From: Cardiocondyla obscurior
Lineage: Eukaryota > Arthropoda > Insecta > Hymenoptera > Formicidae
Length of the DNA: 64,000 nucleotides
Direction: 5' to 3'
Assembly: GCF_019399895.1 (NCBI RefSeq)
Contig: NC_091885.1
Location: 1,338,501 to 1,402,500 of the forward strand
The notes beneath the pieces were generated by a model, which was not told the origin of the DNA, searched no databases, and worked only from the letters and a program-made list of their open reading frames with translations. A program made the translations under genes and the position numbers. Positions 26,281 through 38,531 of this stretch are shown piece after piece (the first letter of the stretch is position 1; every line of letters starts with the position of its first letter).

Positions 26281-26413
26281 ATATAGTGATCGAAGGTGGT
26301 ATGTTTATGACGAAGGTGGTTTATCTTTTCATAGGTGGCACGCTGCGACGGTGGTGTTAAAGTGTGCAGTGATCACGGGTGATCGAGGAAGGACGGGAAA
26401 GAAGGTGGTCAAT
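26281..26413 (+). promoter_or_regulatory. Probable 5' leader with GGTGG-type direct repeats
   Basis: The 130 bases before the ATG at 26414 contain five GGTGG cores. An exact CGAAGGTGGT occurs at 26291 and 26311, AGGTGGC at about 26333, CGACGGTGGT at 26346 and GAAGGTGGT at 26401. GTGATC also occurs three times. The start context is GTCAATATGA. A usable acceptor, TTATCTTTTCATAG, ends at 26334, so the coding exon may begin at 26335 with further untranslated exons upstream. The repeats could be protein-binding sites in DNA or RNA, or an old short tandem duplication; the sequence does not say which. Confidence 0.4.
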
Positions 26414-26474
26414 ATGACTCCTATCTTCCTCGTCGTGTTGCTGGCGATTGACCCGATTATCGCGCAGAATAACG
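26414..26474 (+). CDS. First coding exon: signal peptide of a secreted or membrane protein
   Basis: ATG is followed by 19 more codons and one extra base, then a strong donor, GTGAGTAAA, at 26475. The peptide MTPIFLVVLLAIDPIIAQNN has the plan of a signal peptide: short N-terminus, hydrophobic core at residues 4-12, and a likely cut after Ala17. The exon leaves in phase 1. The next exon found on this strand with both good splice sites and the right phase is 47113-47215, where the junction codon becomes GTC (Val). The product should enter the secretory pathway. I do not recognise the protein. A short first coding exon with only a signal peptide, followed by a very long first intron, is common in insect cell-surface and matrix genes. 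Confidence 0.7.
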
Positions 26475-26910
26475 GTGAGTAAAACGAGAATTCAACGACC
26501 AAACGCTAGTGTTTAAAGTAAGACTCTCACACGCCCGATCGCGGCACATAGGACAATTTTACCTTTCCCCCCCGCGATGGACACTACGTGCGCGGAGGAC
26601 AATGACCGTGGGGGGAAAAAAAGAAAAAGCCCGCTGGGGTATGTGTACGTGTGCGCTTCTTTCCAGGACTCTCGAAATCTACGAGAGAGCCGGTGCGACG
26701 CACCACTTTTCCACGCGCGTATCTCGCGGTTCGATCGCGCGTATAAAAGAGAGCCGAGTCGCATGCGTCGCGAAACTAGATCGAAAGCGCCGATACGCTC
26801 GTCCGCCCGAGCGTACGCCACGTTATTTAAACGGGACGAGATAATCCCCCTCGCACGAACGAACGTCCCGGATCTTCGTAATTTATTACGGTTTACTTAT
26901 TAGCTGCGAT

Positions 26911-26932
26911 GCCGCGCCGCGCCGCGCCGGCC
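26911..26932. repeat. Short GCCGC tandem repeat
   Basis: About four GCCGC units in tandem within a CpG-rich block just inside the long intron. Confidence 0.75.
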
Positions 26933-29900
26933 GTGCATCGCCTGCGATCGATGACGCGCGCGGAAAAAAAATTTTTTCTTTTTTTTTTACTCCGCATCAC
27001 GATGTTTATAATAGAAATTAAATTTTTTTTCTTTTTCCTTTCCCGCGACACGCGAGCGCGAACCCATTGTGTTGCTTTTGCGGGCGACTCGATCTCTCTG
27101 CATACGTGCCGATCGTTCCGCGAAGTCAGCCGTGGTCGTAATAATTTCGTCGCAAAGACGCGCGCAAAGAGACTCTCGCATCGCGCGAACGTCGTGTACG
27201 AGAATGGATAAGAGAACCGGAGGACTAAAAAGCCGTGCGTAACGTTCTCTTCGAAATGCAATACCGTGCTCTAAGGACGCTCGCGGAAAAAGAAAACGAA
27301 CTACTGGAACGCGCGAGACGCGGGTGTCGAATGTACGAGGAGAGGACGATGAAAGAAAACGCCGTCAGCGTGACTGCCGCTCCCTAAAGTCGAGCTTTAA
27401 AAGAACTCCGGCTGGCTCGTCTCGCTCGAAGAGACGGGTAATAACACGTGCCTCGAGCAGCAGGGAGCGGCTCTCGGCGGTTAAATGACGAGCGCACGCA
27501 TCGCGTCGAAATTGCGTGCGTGTTATACCGCGAACACGTGTCAGCGTCGCCCTGGCTATAGGCCGACACCTCGCTCACGATTAAAATACGCGAACGGCTA
27601 TCGTCGGATAAGTCCGGCGGTCCGGCGTTATCGCGCCCCCGCGATCTTCTCTCGCCGTCGAAAATACAGATCGCTCGCGCGCGATTCGCTTCGACTATCA
27701 CGGAGGTGGCCAAGTCGTCGATACCAGGGCTACGATCTAGGAGACGCCAGTCGACGCGCATTACAGACTTTAAGACCGCTCACGTTGAACTCGACCGACG
27801 GGGCGACGCCCCGCGAGCCCCGCTACGCTGACAAAAAGGCGCGGCCCACGTGGCTATACCGAAACACCATGACCATCTCTCGTCGACGTTAATAAACATC
27901 TATTTAGAATCGGACGATCGGGAGCGATGCTAGCTGCGCGATCATTACGCGGTAATCTGTCGCCGCACTCGGTAATCCACCGAGCTTTACGCTGACTCCG
28001 TAATGACGATGATACATTCCCGGCATTTCAGTCAATTAATTACGTCGCGACGTAATCCTAATTCGGCTGTCGGAAAGCTCTCGCCGGATTTGAATGCTTT
28101 GCGAGTTTCAGCGATGGGAAACGGATAGTGTCGTATCAGCGGGCGGCGTGCGTAAAACGCGCGGCCGTTTGTTGCCGGGTCATATGCGGCAACGGTATAA
28201 GTAGGTAATTGAAAGGTCAGCGTTAAAGTACACTTTTAAAAGTTTCTCCCTACCGCGGCAAAAACGTCCGGCCGTGATCGAGTTAACGATCACGGCGAGT
28301 CGACTCGAAATATCAGAGTTCCCTTTCAGAAAAACCGAAGCGCGTCCGCGCGGCTGCCGCTTGCAGCGCGACGGAACTGGCGTTCCATTAGTAACGAGTG
28401 ACGAGTTAGGTAGAATCAACGGATCAGCGCGGAACGAATCATTTTCCCCAACGGAGATGCCGATTTGAATTCAATAGTTCTGTTTTCCGCAATTCTACTC
28501 GACAACCGTCGTGCGCCACCGGCCGCATTCAGGTAACACGCAGGGGAAATCCGCGGGCGATTTTTTTTCTTTTTTTTTTTGTTTTTTACCTCTCAACCCC
28601 CTCTTTTTTTTTAATTCATGCAACTCCAGTCGCTTCTATCGGTCGGATTGAGTGCAGAAAATTGGCACTCCTCGCGTCGCCAACGACGGAAGCCGAGGAA
28701 TAAAAAGAAAACGAAAAAAAAGAAAGAAAAAAAAGAGTTGAAAGAAATCTCGCCTAAGGAGGGAAAAGGTAGGAGAGAAAGATAGAGAGAGCGAGAGACG
28801 ATCGAAGCGAAGAAGACGCGCGATAGCAATGGGGATGGGTGAAATCCATAGTTAATGCAGATACGTCCCGTCCGTCCCGTCTAACTCGAGGAAAAGGAAA
28901 CAGCCCGGGTCGACTGCGAAGATTTCCTCGGAGGCTCGCCTGTCCGTGCGGTGACGTCTTCGTGGGGTGAGAGAAAGGACCGTCTTCGCGGGTTAGGAGG
29001 ACACAAGCGCGACTCTCTATCAAGATTGAGTCCTCTTTTTTTTTCTTTTTTTATTTTTTTTATTTATTCCTTTTTTTTATTTCTATTTTTCTCGCGTTAT
29101 TTTTAGCCGGAGGAAATCTTCACGTATATACGAGCTCATTATAGTAATTACCGCTGTCTTCGCTGCTCGATAATTGCTGCGAAAAATCTCGCTAATCGTG
29201 GCATTCAATTAACGACGAAACCAGTCCGTAATTCGCGGCGACAACTCTTTCTTTTTAGCGTCTGCGAATATTTCCGAATCATACGTTACTCCAGACGTGG
29301 CGCGCTTTATAATGTATACACCAATACCTTTTGCAATGCATATACGCGGATACGCTTGCAGACCCCCGTATCCACAGGTACAGAGCCGTAGCACGGATCG
29401 CTCTTTCCTTCTTTTCTGGCTTTCTCCTTTTATCTTTGTTCTCTCATTCTCCTGCTATCATTCTCTCGGTCGCGCGGGTACGTCAACGTCCCGCTTTTCT
29501 ACGTCACGCCGCAAAATGGATTCTCCACGGCTCGACCTCGGCACGACAACCAAAAGCGAGCGAGGCAAACGGTAAATAGATTTTTCGACGCCATAAAGAA
29601 AATACCGAGCCGGTGGCTGCCTCGGGAACATCGAGAAAATAGTCACGCAAATTTCCAAATAAACTCACTTATAGCAATAGTATTTCGAGAAAATATCGAC
29701 GCGAAATTTAACTTACCGCGCGAGAAACGTATTTTCGGGCTCGCGTCTTTTGTGCGCTCGTATCATTTAAATGCCACGTCGCGACGAGACTTTAATTTCT
29801 AACTCTATCGAGGATATGGCTAAAAAGGGACGCGTGAAATACATATATCGGAACATTTATGCTATCGAACCGCCGTACAAGCACACAACGCTTCCGTAAA

Positions 29901-30962
29901 ACGGATTAAAAGCGTGTCGCGCGATTAACTATTAACTCGGTACAGCAAAGAGAAATTTATCTCGCGAACGGCAATCATTTATTTTGCACGCCGTATGTGC
30001 ATAGAGAAAATCTACGGGCTAAATATCTCGTTTTTCCTAACTGAACGCGATAGAAATAGTCGGGCGCCGTCGTTGTTTCCCGAAAAATAACCCCCGGCCG
30101 CGTTTTATGATACATTATGCACGCTGAACGATGGCGCTTAGTATAGGTACACCTACCATCCTCCCCCTGCGCCCCTTTAGCCCCGTATCAACCGCCGTAC
30201 GAACGTCGGTTGCCGTGATCATATTTCATCGGCATGTCAGCCGAAGAAAAACTCGTTTTTACCGTAATCATATCTCTTCGCGAATCTGGTTAGACCCGTC
30301 GTCATAATACACCACCATTACGATTGAGATAACTGGAAAAATCGCGCGCTGGGAGCCGCGCGAGATATCGCCGGTAACTTTTCGAAAGTATTGCGCGGAG
30401 AAAAAAAAAAAAAGATTTTCCAGACATCGCATCACGTTCATTCCATGAAACAAGGGTGAAAAATTCATAGACCGCGCGCGCCAAAAAAAAATCGTATCAC
30501 CTTACACAAACGGGGGATGTGAAAACAAATTCAACGGATTTCTGTTAGACGGATAAGAGTATGGGTTGCCCCACGCCGAGATTATTTGTTGTTTTTTTTT
30601 ATTTTTTTATATATTTATTTTATTTTATTTTTTTATTCGTCGTTTTAGATCGGGCAAAATAACCGGTCGCGTTTTTTAACGGAGTGAGGCCCGCGTGTTA
30701 TTTATCTCTCGACTAAACGTGATAATTTACATTCTCGCAATTCCTCGCTCGAGGTCTTAGTTCTGACCTGTCGCGATTTTTTGCCGGTAATTGACAGAGT
30801 AGACGCCCGGAACGTTTCAAAGGACCTTATAACCGCGACTAAAGAACTGGGCGAGAAAAACGTGGGCAAAAAGTTGAGTACAATATGTGTAATGACGAGT
30901 GACAACCGCTTGCACGTGCCGCTGTGCCGGTACCATTTCGTTCTGCCGGTTTGCCTTTTTTA

Positions 30963-30987
30963 TTTTTTTTTTTTTTTTTTTTTTTTT
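30963..30987. repeat. Poly-T run (25)
   Basis: Uninterrupted T homopolymer on the + strand. It creates artificial poly-Phe ORFs around 30900-31530. Confidence 0.9.
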
Positions 30988-31659
30988 GCGTTCGCCGCTT
31001 CGTACCGCTTACTCCTCTTTGTACATATGGAATAAACGCGTTCCTAGGGGGAGCGGAACACCCCGCGCTGGTTATCGCCACCCTTATCCAACGCTTTCCG
31101 CGCCGCCGAGCTGGCAACGGGCAATTTGGAAAACCGAAATCGATCTCCTATGTACCTTTTACAACGCTTTCTCGACAGCTATCGGGCTATCCCCCCGCGA
31201 TGTTACCGTTTGCTCTTTCGCGACTTCGCGACAACGCTGTCTCCAGAAAGGAGAGCCTCGAAGTGGCTCACCTCGATATCTCGGTACGATGTACTTAATT
31301 ACTCGCGGTACAAGCACGAAAGAAGCGAAAGAAGTATGCCGCTTATATGCAGCCAATCTACCCCGAAAGGAAGTCGTGCGACGTCGGCCTGGAAACGAAA
31401 CCCGTCTGGGTTACTTCGATCGCGTACGTACACACCCGCCGTTCCTTCGCGTGCCGCGCGTTATGCATTCGCGTAGCTACGGCCGCAACGCGTGCAAGCA
31501 CGCCAAAGTGGCTCGTAGAATGGCCAGATGATAAAGTAAAAAAGTTTACTCCGACCATTTCGTAAGAACTCTCGGAGCTCTCTCGGGCGAAAAGAGCGCA
31601 GTCACTGCATTTCGTCAACCCTTTTCTCTCGCGATCGCGTTTTTTCATCTCGCGGGCGC

Positions 31660-31661
<2 letters not shown>

Positions 31662-31690
<29 letters not shown>
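31662..31690. repeat. Poly-T run (29)
   Basis: Uninterrupted T homopolymer on the + strand, inside the long intron. Confidence 0.9.
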
Positions 31691-31693
<3 letters not shown>

Positions 31694-31899
31694 CTTCGGT
31701 TACGGTATATAGGTCGTTCCGTTGTATCGCCTCAGTCCTCCCTCTCCCCCTTAGCTTTTATATCGAACGAATCGTCGGGATAAACCCACTGTGGGAAACC
31801 TATACCCCTGCCAAAGCCGCAAGGCATCGTACGCGGAGGGTGGAGGTGCCGTTGCTTAGCCGCAACATTCTCGGGTTTACACCCCCGGCGTGAACTTAC

Positions 31900-31980
31900 T
31901 TGCGGATTTAGGATTAGCCGCCGCGCGGCCGACAAAGCTTCGTTTGTGGACTGAACTGATTCCCTGTCGTTTCGCGGCAT
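31900..31980 (-). CDS. Weak candidate minus-strand first coding exon
   Basis: On the minus strand an ATG at 31980 starts 27 codons (MPRNDRESVQSTNEALSAA then RRLILNPQ) ending exactly in phase 0 at a good donor, CCGCAA followed by GTAAGTTC. There is no pyrimidine-rich acceptor close upstream, so it would have to be a first exon. The peptide has no signal sequence. The frame also continues for 55 more codons through the donor to a stop at 31732. Either a small nested gene or chance. Confidence 0.15.
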
Positions 31981-34900
31981 AGCGTACTCGCGCTTACTGG
32001 GGAGACCGACTTTTTTTTACGGCGGTTCGACGCAGCCCGGCGACCGCGTGCCTAATTTTTTTTTTTTTTAACCTTCGAAACACAGCTACGAAAGTATTCG
32101 GAAGTATTATTTACTTTCCGCGCTACTACACGCGCTAAAAGTCAACGACTATCGCTTTTACCTTTACGGTATGTAAAATAATATCAAATAATGAGCCGTT
32201 TGCGAAAATTGAAATAACGAAAATGTATTTTAAATATATTTTTTTAATAATGAAAATTAAATATACGTTTTAATAAAGAACGTTAAAACATCAAATGCAC
32301 ATTCCGCGCGACTCTTTGATGGTAGTTTCGTTCTCAAAAGCCTTGAAATTTACCTTCACTAGCAAATGTTATTTATACACTATGGAAGCACGGTAATACG
32401 GCTGGCGTCGAATAATGTAGCGGACAACGATGCCCGCCATTGCATTCAGCGTTAATTAATCGAGCAAACTTTTCGCCCGCGTTGATGCATCGACTGCGGC
32501 CGCGTTTAATGCCGCGCATTGAAATGCAGATGATAATTACCCGGGCGTAATGCGAAAAAATCGCTCGTGTTAATTGCCAGACTGAGAGTTGCGACGTCCT
32601 CGCACGGCTGCGGCGAGGAGTTTCTCATTTCGTTGCAGAAAGCAGAGACAAACCGCTGTCTCGGATTAGGGGTGACGTTGGAGAGAGAACTGCCGCAAAA
32701 GTTAGTTAATGTAATTAACCATTCTGTGTGAATCAAGCCACGAACCTTTAGCTCCAAGACCTTTTGGCCGCCGTGCACAAGTCCGGTGTAGCTTTTTAAA
32801 TCATCGTACTCGCGTCGTTTTTTTTTAATTCTTTTTTTTTTTTTTTTTAATTTGTTTTTATCTCGTTATTAATACAAAACCGCCACAATCCCCGCGGCAA
32901 TTTTCTAGTACATACGTGTGCGATATTCCAAGAGAATACTCCTTTAATACGTTCGCGGGATATTATCTAGATTTATCACAATTTCGATACGTAAATAAGT
33001 CCGGCATATTAATTTTGATTGCGGCAAGATTTGCATTTCTGACAAACGTTCACGTATAACGCTGTCAAAATTAGAACATGCAGAGCATACCTCGCATATA
33101 GAATGGCAGTAAAATAGAAAACGATTCGTTAATAATACTTAGTACTTAATTTATTTACGATCCCGCAAAAAGGAATCAAAAATCTTTATTTTCGCATCGA
33201 GATATTTGCCACAATAATTCCGCTGGAATTAAAATTAATCTTATTTTCCCTCGTTTTTCCATAAACGCCGATTATTTTTTGAAAATACTTTTTTAATACG
33301 GATACGGCTAAATCGAGCGTCCCCGAATTTTATTAAATCGTAATACCGCGCCACACAATACGATCATCTTCCTAAAGCTTCCCCGAGCTTTTTGAAAACC
33401 GGAAGAATATCCGCGAATGGGGGGAGAGGAAGTGGGATAAAAATCCGCTTTCCGTAAAATTCGTGAAGCACACCTTTCACCCGCTTTTGTATAAGGCACG
33501 CGCGTTACACGCGGTTAACATTGGACGTCGGCCGAATTTACGGACAGAATGCGAATTCAAATTGCTGGGAACGCCGGGTAAACGCCCGCGTCTCCATCCG
33601 TGCGTTTCACGTCGGATCACCGGAACGTTGCAAAATACGGGCATCACCGCGGTAACGATCGCGAAAACATTTACGAGCACGGGCATCGCGCGCCGGGGCG
33701 TTGCTTCGCGAACTACGCCGCGTCTGTATTTCTACGAATTGTGCGAGATTGGTTTGCAGCGAGGCGCCTAATCAAAGGATAACAACATTCGCGGAACGAA
33801 TGCATAATCTACTTACGGAGAGGACTACGGCGGCGGGGGCGCGACGAAAAACACCGCGCGCGAGTCTCTCGCTTTCCGAAATTACGGCTAATCTGCGCGC
33901 ACGAATCACCGAACAATTTCTATCTTGACATTTTGATTTATTAAATGCTCCGCGCGATTATTCATTCCGGTTCGTAACTTCGCTTTGTCGTCGTTACAAC
34001 GACCGTTCTCGCGCGGTGCCCGCGCGGGGCGCGATGGAGAGACAAAAGCGTAGCGTAGGAGAGCGAGTAAAATATCAAAGATACGATATATTTATCCTGC
34101 CCCGCGTAAAATACAAAATATGAACAAAATGTAATCTCGCCCCGTTTTTATAACGCGAAATGCGGACCTATTATTTCCGCGTTTTTCTCCGCGTTTTTAC
34201 CGTTAAACCACGTATCCCGCGAAAGCTATGTGACTTTCGGCTTCACTAACTGCATTTCCTAGTACATTATCGGACAGATTTATATCGCTGCCGGAAACGA
34301 ATGGCCCCCAAAGCGCGCGGAACATTCGTGAAATTTCGAATATTAAATTTATGATGGATCGCTGCCTTCCGCGAGGTTCCGCCATTTTTCGAGGGTAAGG
34401 GCCGGGAGGGCGAAGGGGGGGAGGAGGCGGAAAATGTTATCGTCGTGAAAGGAGACGATGAAAGCGGGGGGGAATAAAAAGTCCGAAAAATCACTTCGAG
34501 CGCCCGTAAGTCTTCTGTCTTGTAAATGAGGACAGGCCCGAGTACCTTTATTAGTTATCGAGAAGATATTTTAGATAGAATCTGAAACGGACGGATGTAC
34601 CATACGAAAGGGGGCTTGAACGGCTTTCGAAATGGAGTAGCTGCGCCTGCCACAGCGGCGGAATATATATTTTGTAATGCAAAGCGTCTCATTTAAAGAA
34701 TTATATTCCTTCCTTCTTTTCCTTTTGCCGCGCGATACCGAACTCTCCCGCTTTGTACGGTAATGCAATCACCGGTAATAGGCGCGAGCAATTCTCTGAA
34801 AATCCACACGAGATCATCTTTGACAAGCGCATCAAACGATTGCTTGATTGGATCCGCGCTGCAGCGGGATGAAAAAGGGTCATTCATAAACAATATCAAA

Positions 34901-35501
34901 CGATGGATATCGCGCGGGCCCGGGCCGGGGCCGGCGTGAAACATTTTTAGCGAAAACCCTTGTGCGAGGCTATTTCCCTATTCACGTGTGCCATACAGCC
35001 GGCTGAGCTTGCTACGCCCGACAGCTCGCTAATGCGAAGCCGATGTAGCCATTTGAAAAACGAAACGCCGCGCGGACCGGCCTACGCTGATCCGTATTTC
35101 GCGGATCGAGATAGAAAGAGAGGGCGACCCCGTTAAGTTTCACCATTAACGCGACGAAACTCGGGCCGCGGTATCGATATACCTTTTTAAATCTGGCCAT
35201 TAACCGCACGTACGATTACGGTACATTACTTATCGATTATTACAAGGAGTTTTTATGGAAACGGGAGAGAACGCGGGGGAGAAGCGCGATATTCACACCC
35301 CACCAGGCTGGTACGTGCAGCTTCCGCGGCCGTGAGAGAGTGTCGACGTTCCACATAGTGGCACCATAATTTGCAATAACCGCCGTAATAACCGTACCTC
35401 CTTACCGGCCGGAATAATATCGCGGTAATTTCCTCAGTAAAAATGCCAGGCGCTCGCACCGCGCGAACCCTTTCGCCGTTTTAACGCGATCGTCCGTGCA
35501 C

Positions 35502-35592
35502 TTATCTGACCTTTTCGATACGCGTGCGAGCTTCGTCGGGTTCACCCGGGAGAAAAAGGAGTAGCGGGAAAGCGTCGCGGTCATTAGCGGGG
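35502..35592 (-). CDS. Candidate downstream exon of the minus-strand transcript
   Basis: An excellent minus-strand acceptor (CTTCCCTCTCTTCTCCAG, AG at 35594-35593) opens at 35592. If joined to the 36918-36956 exon in the frame that keeps both open, the junction codon is TGC (Cys). The reading continues PANDRDAFPLLLFLPGEP to a TAA at 35504-35502. The acceptor is strong, but there is no good donor and no nearby polyadenylation hexamer. Linkage to the upstream exons rests only on phase compatibility. Confidence 0.2.
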
Positions 35593-36917
35593 CTGGAGAA
35601 GAGAGGGAAGAATCGATCGCTTCGGTCGGCCGTGGCACAACGACCACTCTATTTACCACGTGTATGCTCGTCGGCTCTTGAAACACGGTTAATTAACCGA
35701 AAGAGCCGCGACTCGGTGCGTGTCAATAGTGCAAAATCGCCGCAACGCTTGCAATCGGAATCCCTTTTTCAGCGCGCCGAGGGTACCGGGGCCGGGTAGC
35801 CGCGATGTCGATCGGATAGCAAACTCGCGGATAAATATATTCGGAAATCGAGCTGATTGCGTTCTTATCGAAGGATCGGTTTACCTCGCCATTGCACGAA
35901 TCGGCGGCATCGATAACGTCATCGGTATCTCGCTCCCGCGAAAATACGGGAATAAAGTTTCCCAATATAAGTACAGATAACCGGCGGCGGAATGCGAAGC
36001 GCGATCGACATCCCGGAAGAAGGACGCGGGCTTCCAGAGCTTTTGCGATCCACCGGCATCGATTTACGCGCGCGTGTGCGAGCCGCGCAGCAGATATGAG
36101 GGTATGCGGGCGGTGTAACGCGTGCACGGGATGGTCTTTGAAAAATCGACGGCTACAAGTGGAGTTTCCGCTCGCGTTTGCATAAAACGAAAGTCCCGAT
36201 CGCGGCCCTCCCTCAACCCCGCGCGTCTCCTGCATCACCCGTCCGTTCTACCTATTCTCATTTCGTGCCTTCTCCCTAGTTTTTTCCATTCGAGACATCT
36301 TTCCCGCCAATAGCGGCGGCCACGTCGCGCATGGTTCGCGTTCCGCACTTTCAATTTTGCATCAACTATTTTTCACGCGGCTCTTTTTTCCCTATTTCTC
36401 TCTGTCTCCTCTCTTTCGGTCCACGGCTACATTCTACGGCGGGCAACTTCGATACGCTTCTACAGCGCGTGCACTTTTCGCGGTGCGTCGCGATGTCGGT
36501 TCAACCTTCGCAAATAATACTTCTTTCCCCGTCGCGACACGAGGTTTCTCCATACCAACTTATGTGGCAAGCAATATATGGATGGAATAGAATTCGCGAT
36601 TCGTCGCAATGGCGCATGAAATGGCATACCGTGCTATTCGAAACTTTATCCGCGGTGTCATTGCTTTATTACTTCGGAACATTTTTTGTTTCGCACTGTC
36701 AATGATTTTTTACGTCAGTCTGTTTAATCTTTAATCTTTTGATTATTAAATATAGATTAGTTTTTTTTTAACGTAGAAGATATAAAAGTAAATGACGCGC
36801 GTGTGCTGTGCAATGTTTAATTTATATTAAACCTAGATGAAATGCGCGCCTTATGCATCTCAATCTCTTCGATTTTAATTGCAAAACTACAAAAAAAGAA
36901 AAATTCATGCGACTTAC

Positions 36918-36956
36918 CAATCTGCATTCAGCAGAGTTGAAGAATTCTGCCGGTGA
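36918..36956 (-). other. Minus-strand 39-nt exon with consensus splice sites
   Basis: On the minus strand, TTTCTTTTTATGTTACAG precedes a 39-base exon ending GATTG, followed by GTAAGTCG. Both signals are among the best in the window and only 39 bases apart, in an AT-rich setting typical of introns. Two of three frames are open: SPAEFFNSAECRL in phase 0, and HRQNSSTLLNAD with split end codons. The first cannot follow the 37072-37416 exon because its last codon would be TAG; the second can. It may be a small coding, untranslated or lncRNA exon. Confidence 0.4.
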
Positions 36957-37071
36957 CTGTAACATAAAAAGAAATAAATTAATGTAGACATGTATATTAT
37001 TTTAATAAAATTATAAAAAAAAATTAAAGTCTTTATTTAATAAAGATTTTATAAAAGAAATTTATGCTTAC

Positions 37072-37416
37072 CTAAGAGTTGCTCCGCCGATGCAGGATGC
37101 CCGTCCCGGGCCTGCTCCTCCTCTCAGATGGGACGTGACGAGCCATCCTTCCGCGCACTGGAAACTCGCGACCGGGTGAAGTTACAATCGCGATTATGAC
37201 TTAACACTGTCGCACGTTATTTTTCGGCACTCCCGTAAAAATATAATCGCGATAAAGACGCCCGATAACTAACGGATATCCCGACGCGACCGACGAACCG
37301 ACTGCGGTTCGTATTCTTATAGTTACGGCGTGCGACACTTTTTTTTCTTCCACTTTTTTCCAATGGGGACGTCGGGCTGGTGCTCCTTCGGCGAAAGGCT
37401 TCCTCTGGACTTTTAT
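37072..37416 (-). other. Minus-strand exon candidate, 345 nt, upstream partner of the 39-nt exon
   Basis: The minus-strand acceptor is strong (ATCTTTTTTTTTGCTTCAG, AG at 37418-37417), and the donor after CTCTTAG is GTAAGCAT. No frame is open across all 345 bases, so it would be partly or wholly untranslated, or the true acceptor lies inside it. The 3' part has a protein-like open frame containing GWLVTSHLRGGAGPG and SCIGGATL, which joins in frame to the 39-nt exon. A weak internal acceptor (GAGTTTCCAG) could start a purely coding version. I do not recognise a domain. Confidence 0.35.
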
Positions 37417-38414
37417 CTGAAGCAAAAAAAAAGATATTTGATTAGCAAAAATGACGTGCTGCGTTACAAGTAATTATAACTGTTGTGTGCAAAGTATTAG
37501 CTTCATAGACACCCTCCGCGTACTCGTTATCGATCGCGATGGTCATTTCGCATCAGCTAATATTTTTACTTACGCTAAAAGTATTTTATACACGGCAGCC
37601 GACCGGCACATATGTACCTACGTTACACGTGCACCGCGCGAGATGTATACGCCTCGCGCCCGACCGACCTCTACTCTCGGTCACTACGCAACTACAAAAA
37701 TACGCTAATAGAATTTTCTATGCCTCGTATTCCTACACCACGAATGAATCTATCTATCCACCGAATCTGTCGCGGACTCGTCGATCTAAACCCTCTTCTC
37801 TCGAGCCCGATTGTACTTGTCGATGCTTCGTTTACGGCAGCGAGACGCGGATTTAATATACGCGTACGCACGTGGTTTTCACTTACTTCGTATCGAAAAG
37901 ATGTAATCGCCGATACGCACAGTTAATGCGGGATGGTAAATCACGTCTGATTATGTGCCCCTGGCCCGTCGATTATGCGTATTTTTTTAATACGTACGAA
38001 GCACGTGCTGCGTACGTCCGTCTTGCTCGACTGCTAGCGAAGGACAGAGCGAGAGTGGGAGTGGTGGGGGAACTTAGCTCGCGCGCGGCACGTACGCCGC
38101 TCGCTCTTATCTTTTCTTTTAATTACTGCAACAAATTTTGCGCACGCTTTACGGTTTTTTTTCACGCATTTTTCTAAAGATCCCGGTTGCAAATTAATTT
38201 GAACCTCAAATCTCCGACTTGATAGTCAACGTTGACTCTCGCTTGGCGTGAAAGCAAGCCAGTAAAATTTTACAATAGCTTTAATCGTTGCATTTTATTC
38301 CTTCTTATTAGATTCCTACGTATGAACTGCCAAAGGGCATCTGCGTAATAATAACGAGTATCCCGCGAGCACGAAACAATACACCTGCATTAAAATTTAT
38401 AGTTTACGCTTTAC

Positions 38415-38531
38415 GTATTTGAAGAATGAACGGCCGTTATTTGAACGCGGTGCAGAGGAGAAACTCTACGAACGTGTTTTGCTTCCATATTACTTTTAGT
38501 TGTATAATGCGTAGCAAATATCTTAAGCTTT
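38415..38531 (-). other. Possible further upstream minus-strand exon
   Basis: A good minus-strand acceptor (T-rich tract, then AATAACTCACGGCAG) opens at 38531. A modest donor, ATAC followed by GTAAAG, would close it at 38415. One frame is open, but joining it to the 37072-37416 exon creates an early stop. If real, it is probably untranslated. Confidence 0.15.

Noticed and set aside
30899..31531. 210-codon + ORF
   Set aside because: It depends on the 25-base T run, overlaps several similar ORFs in other frames, and has no splice or domain support.
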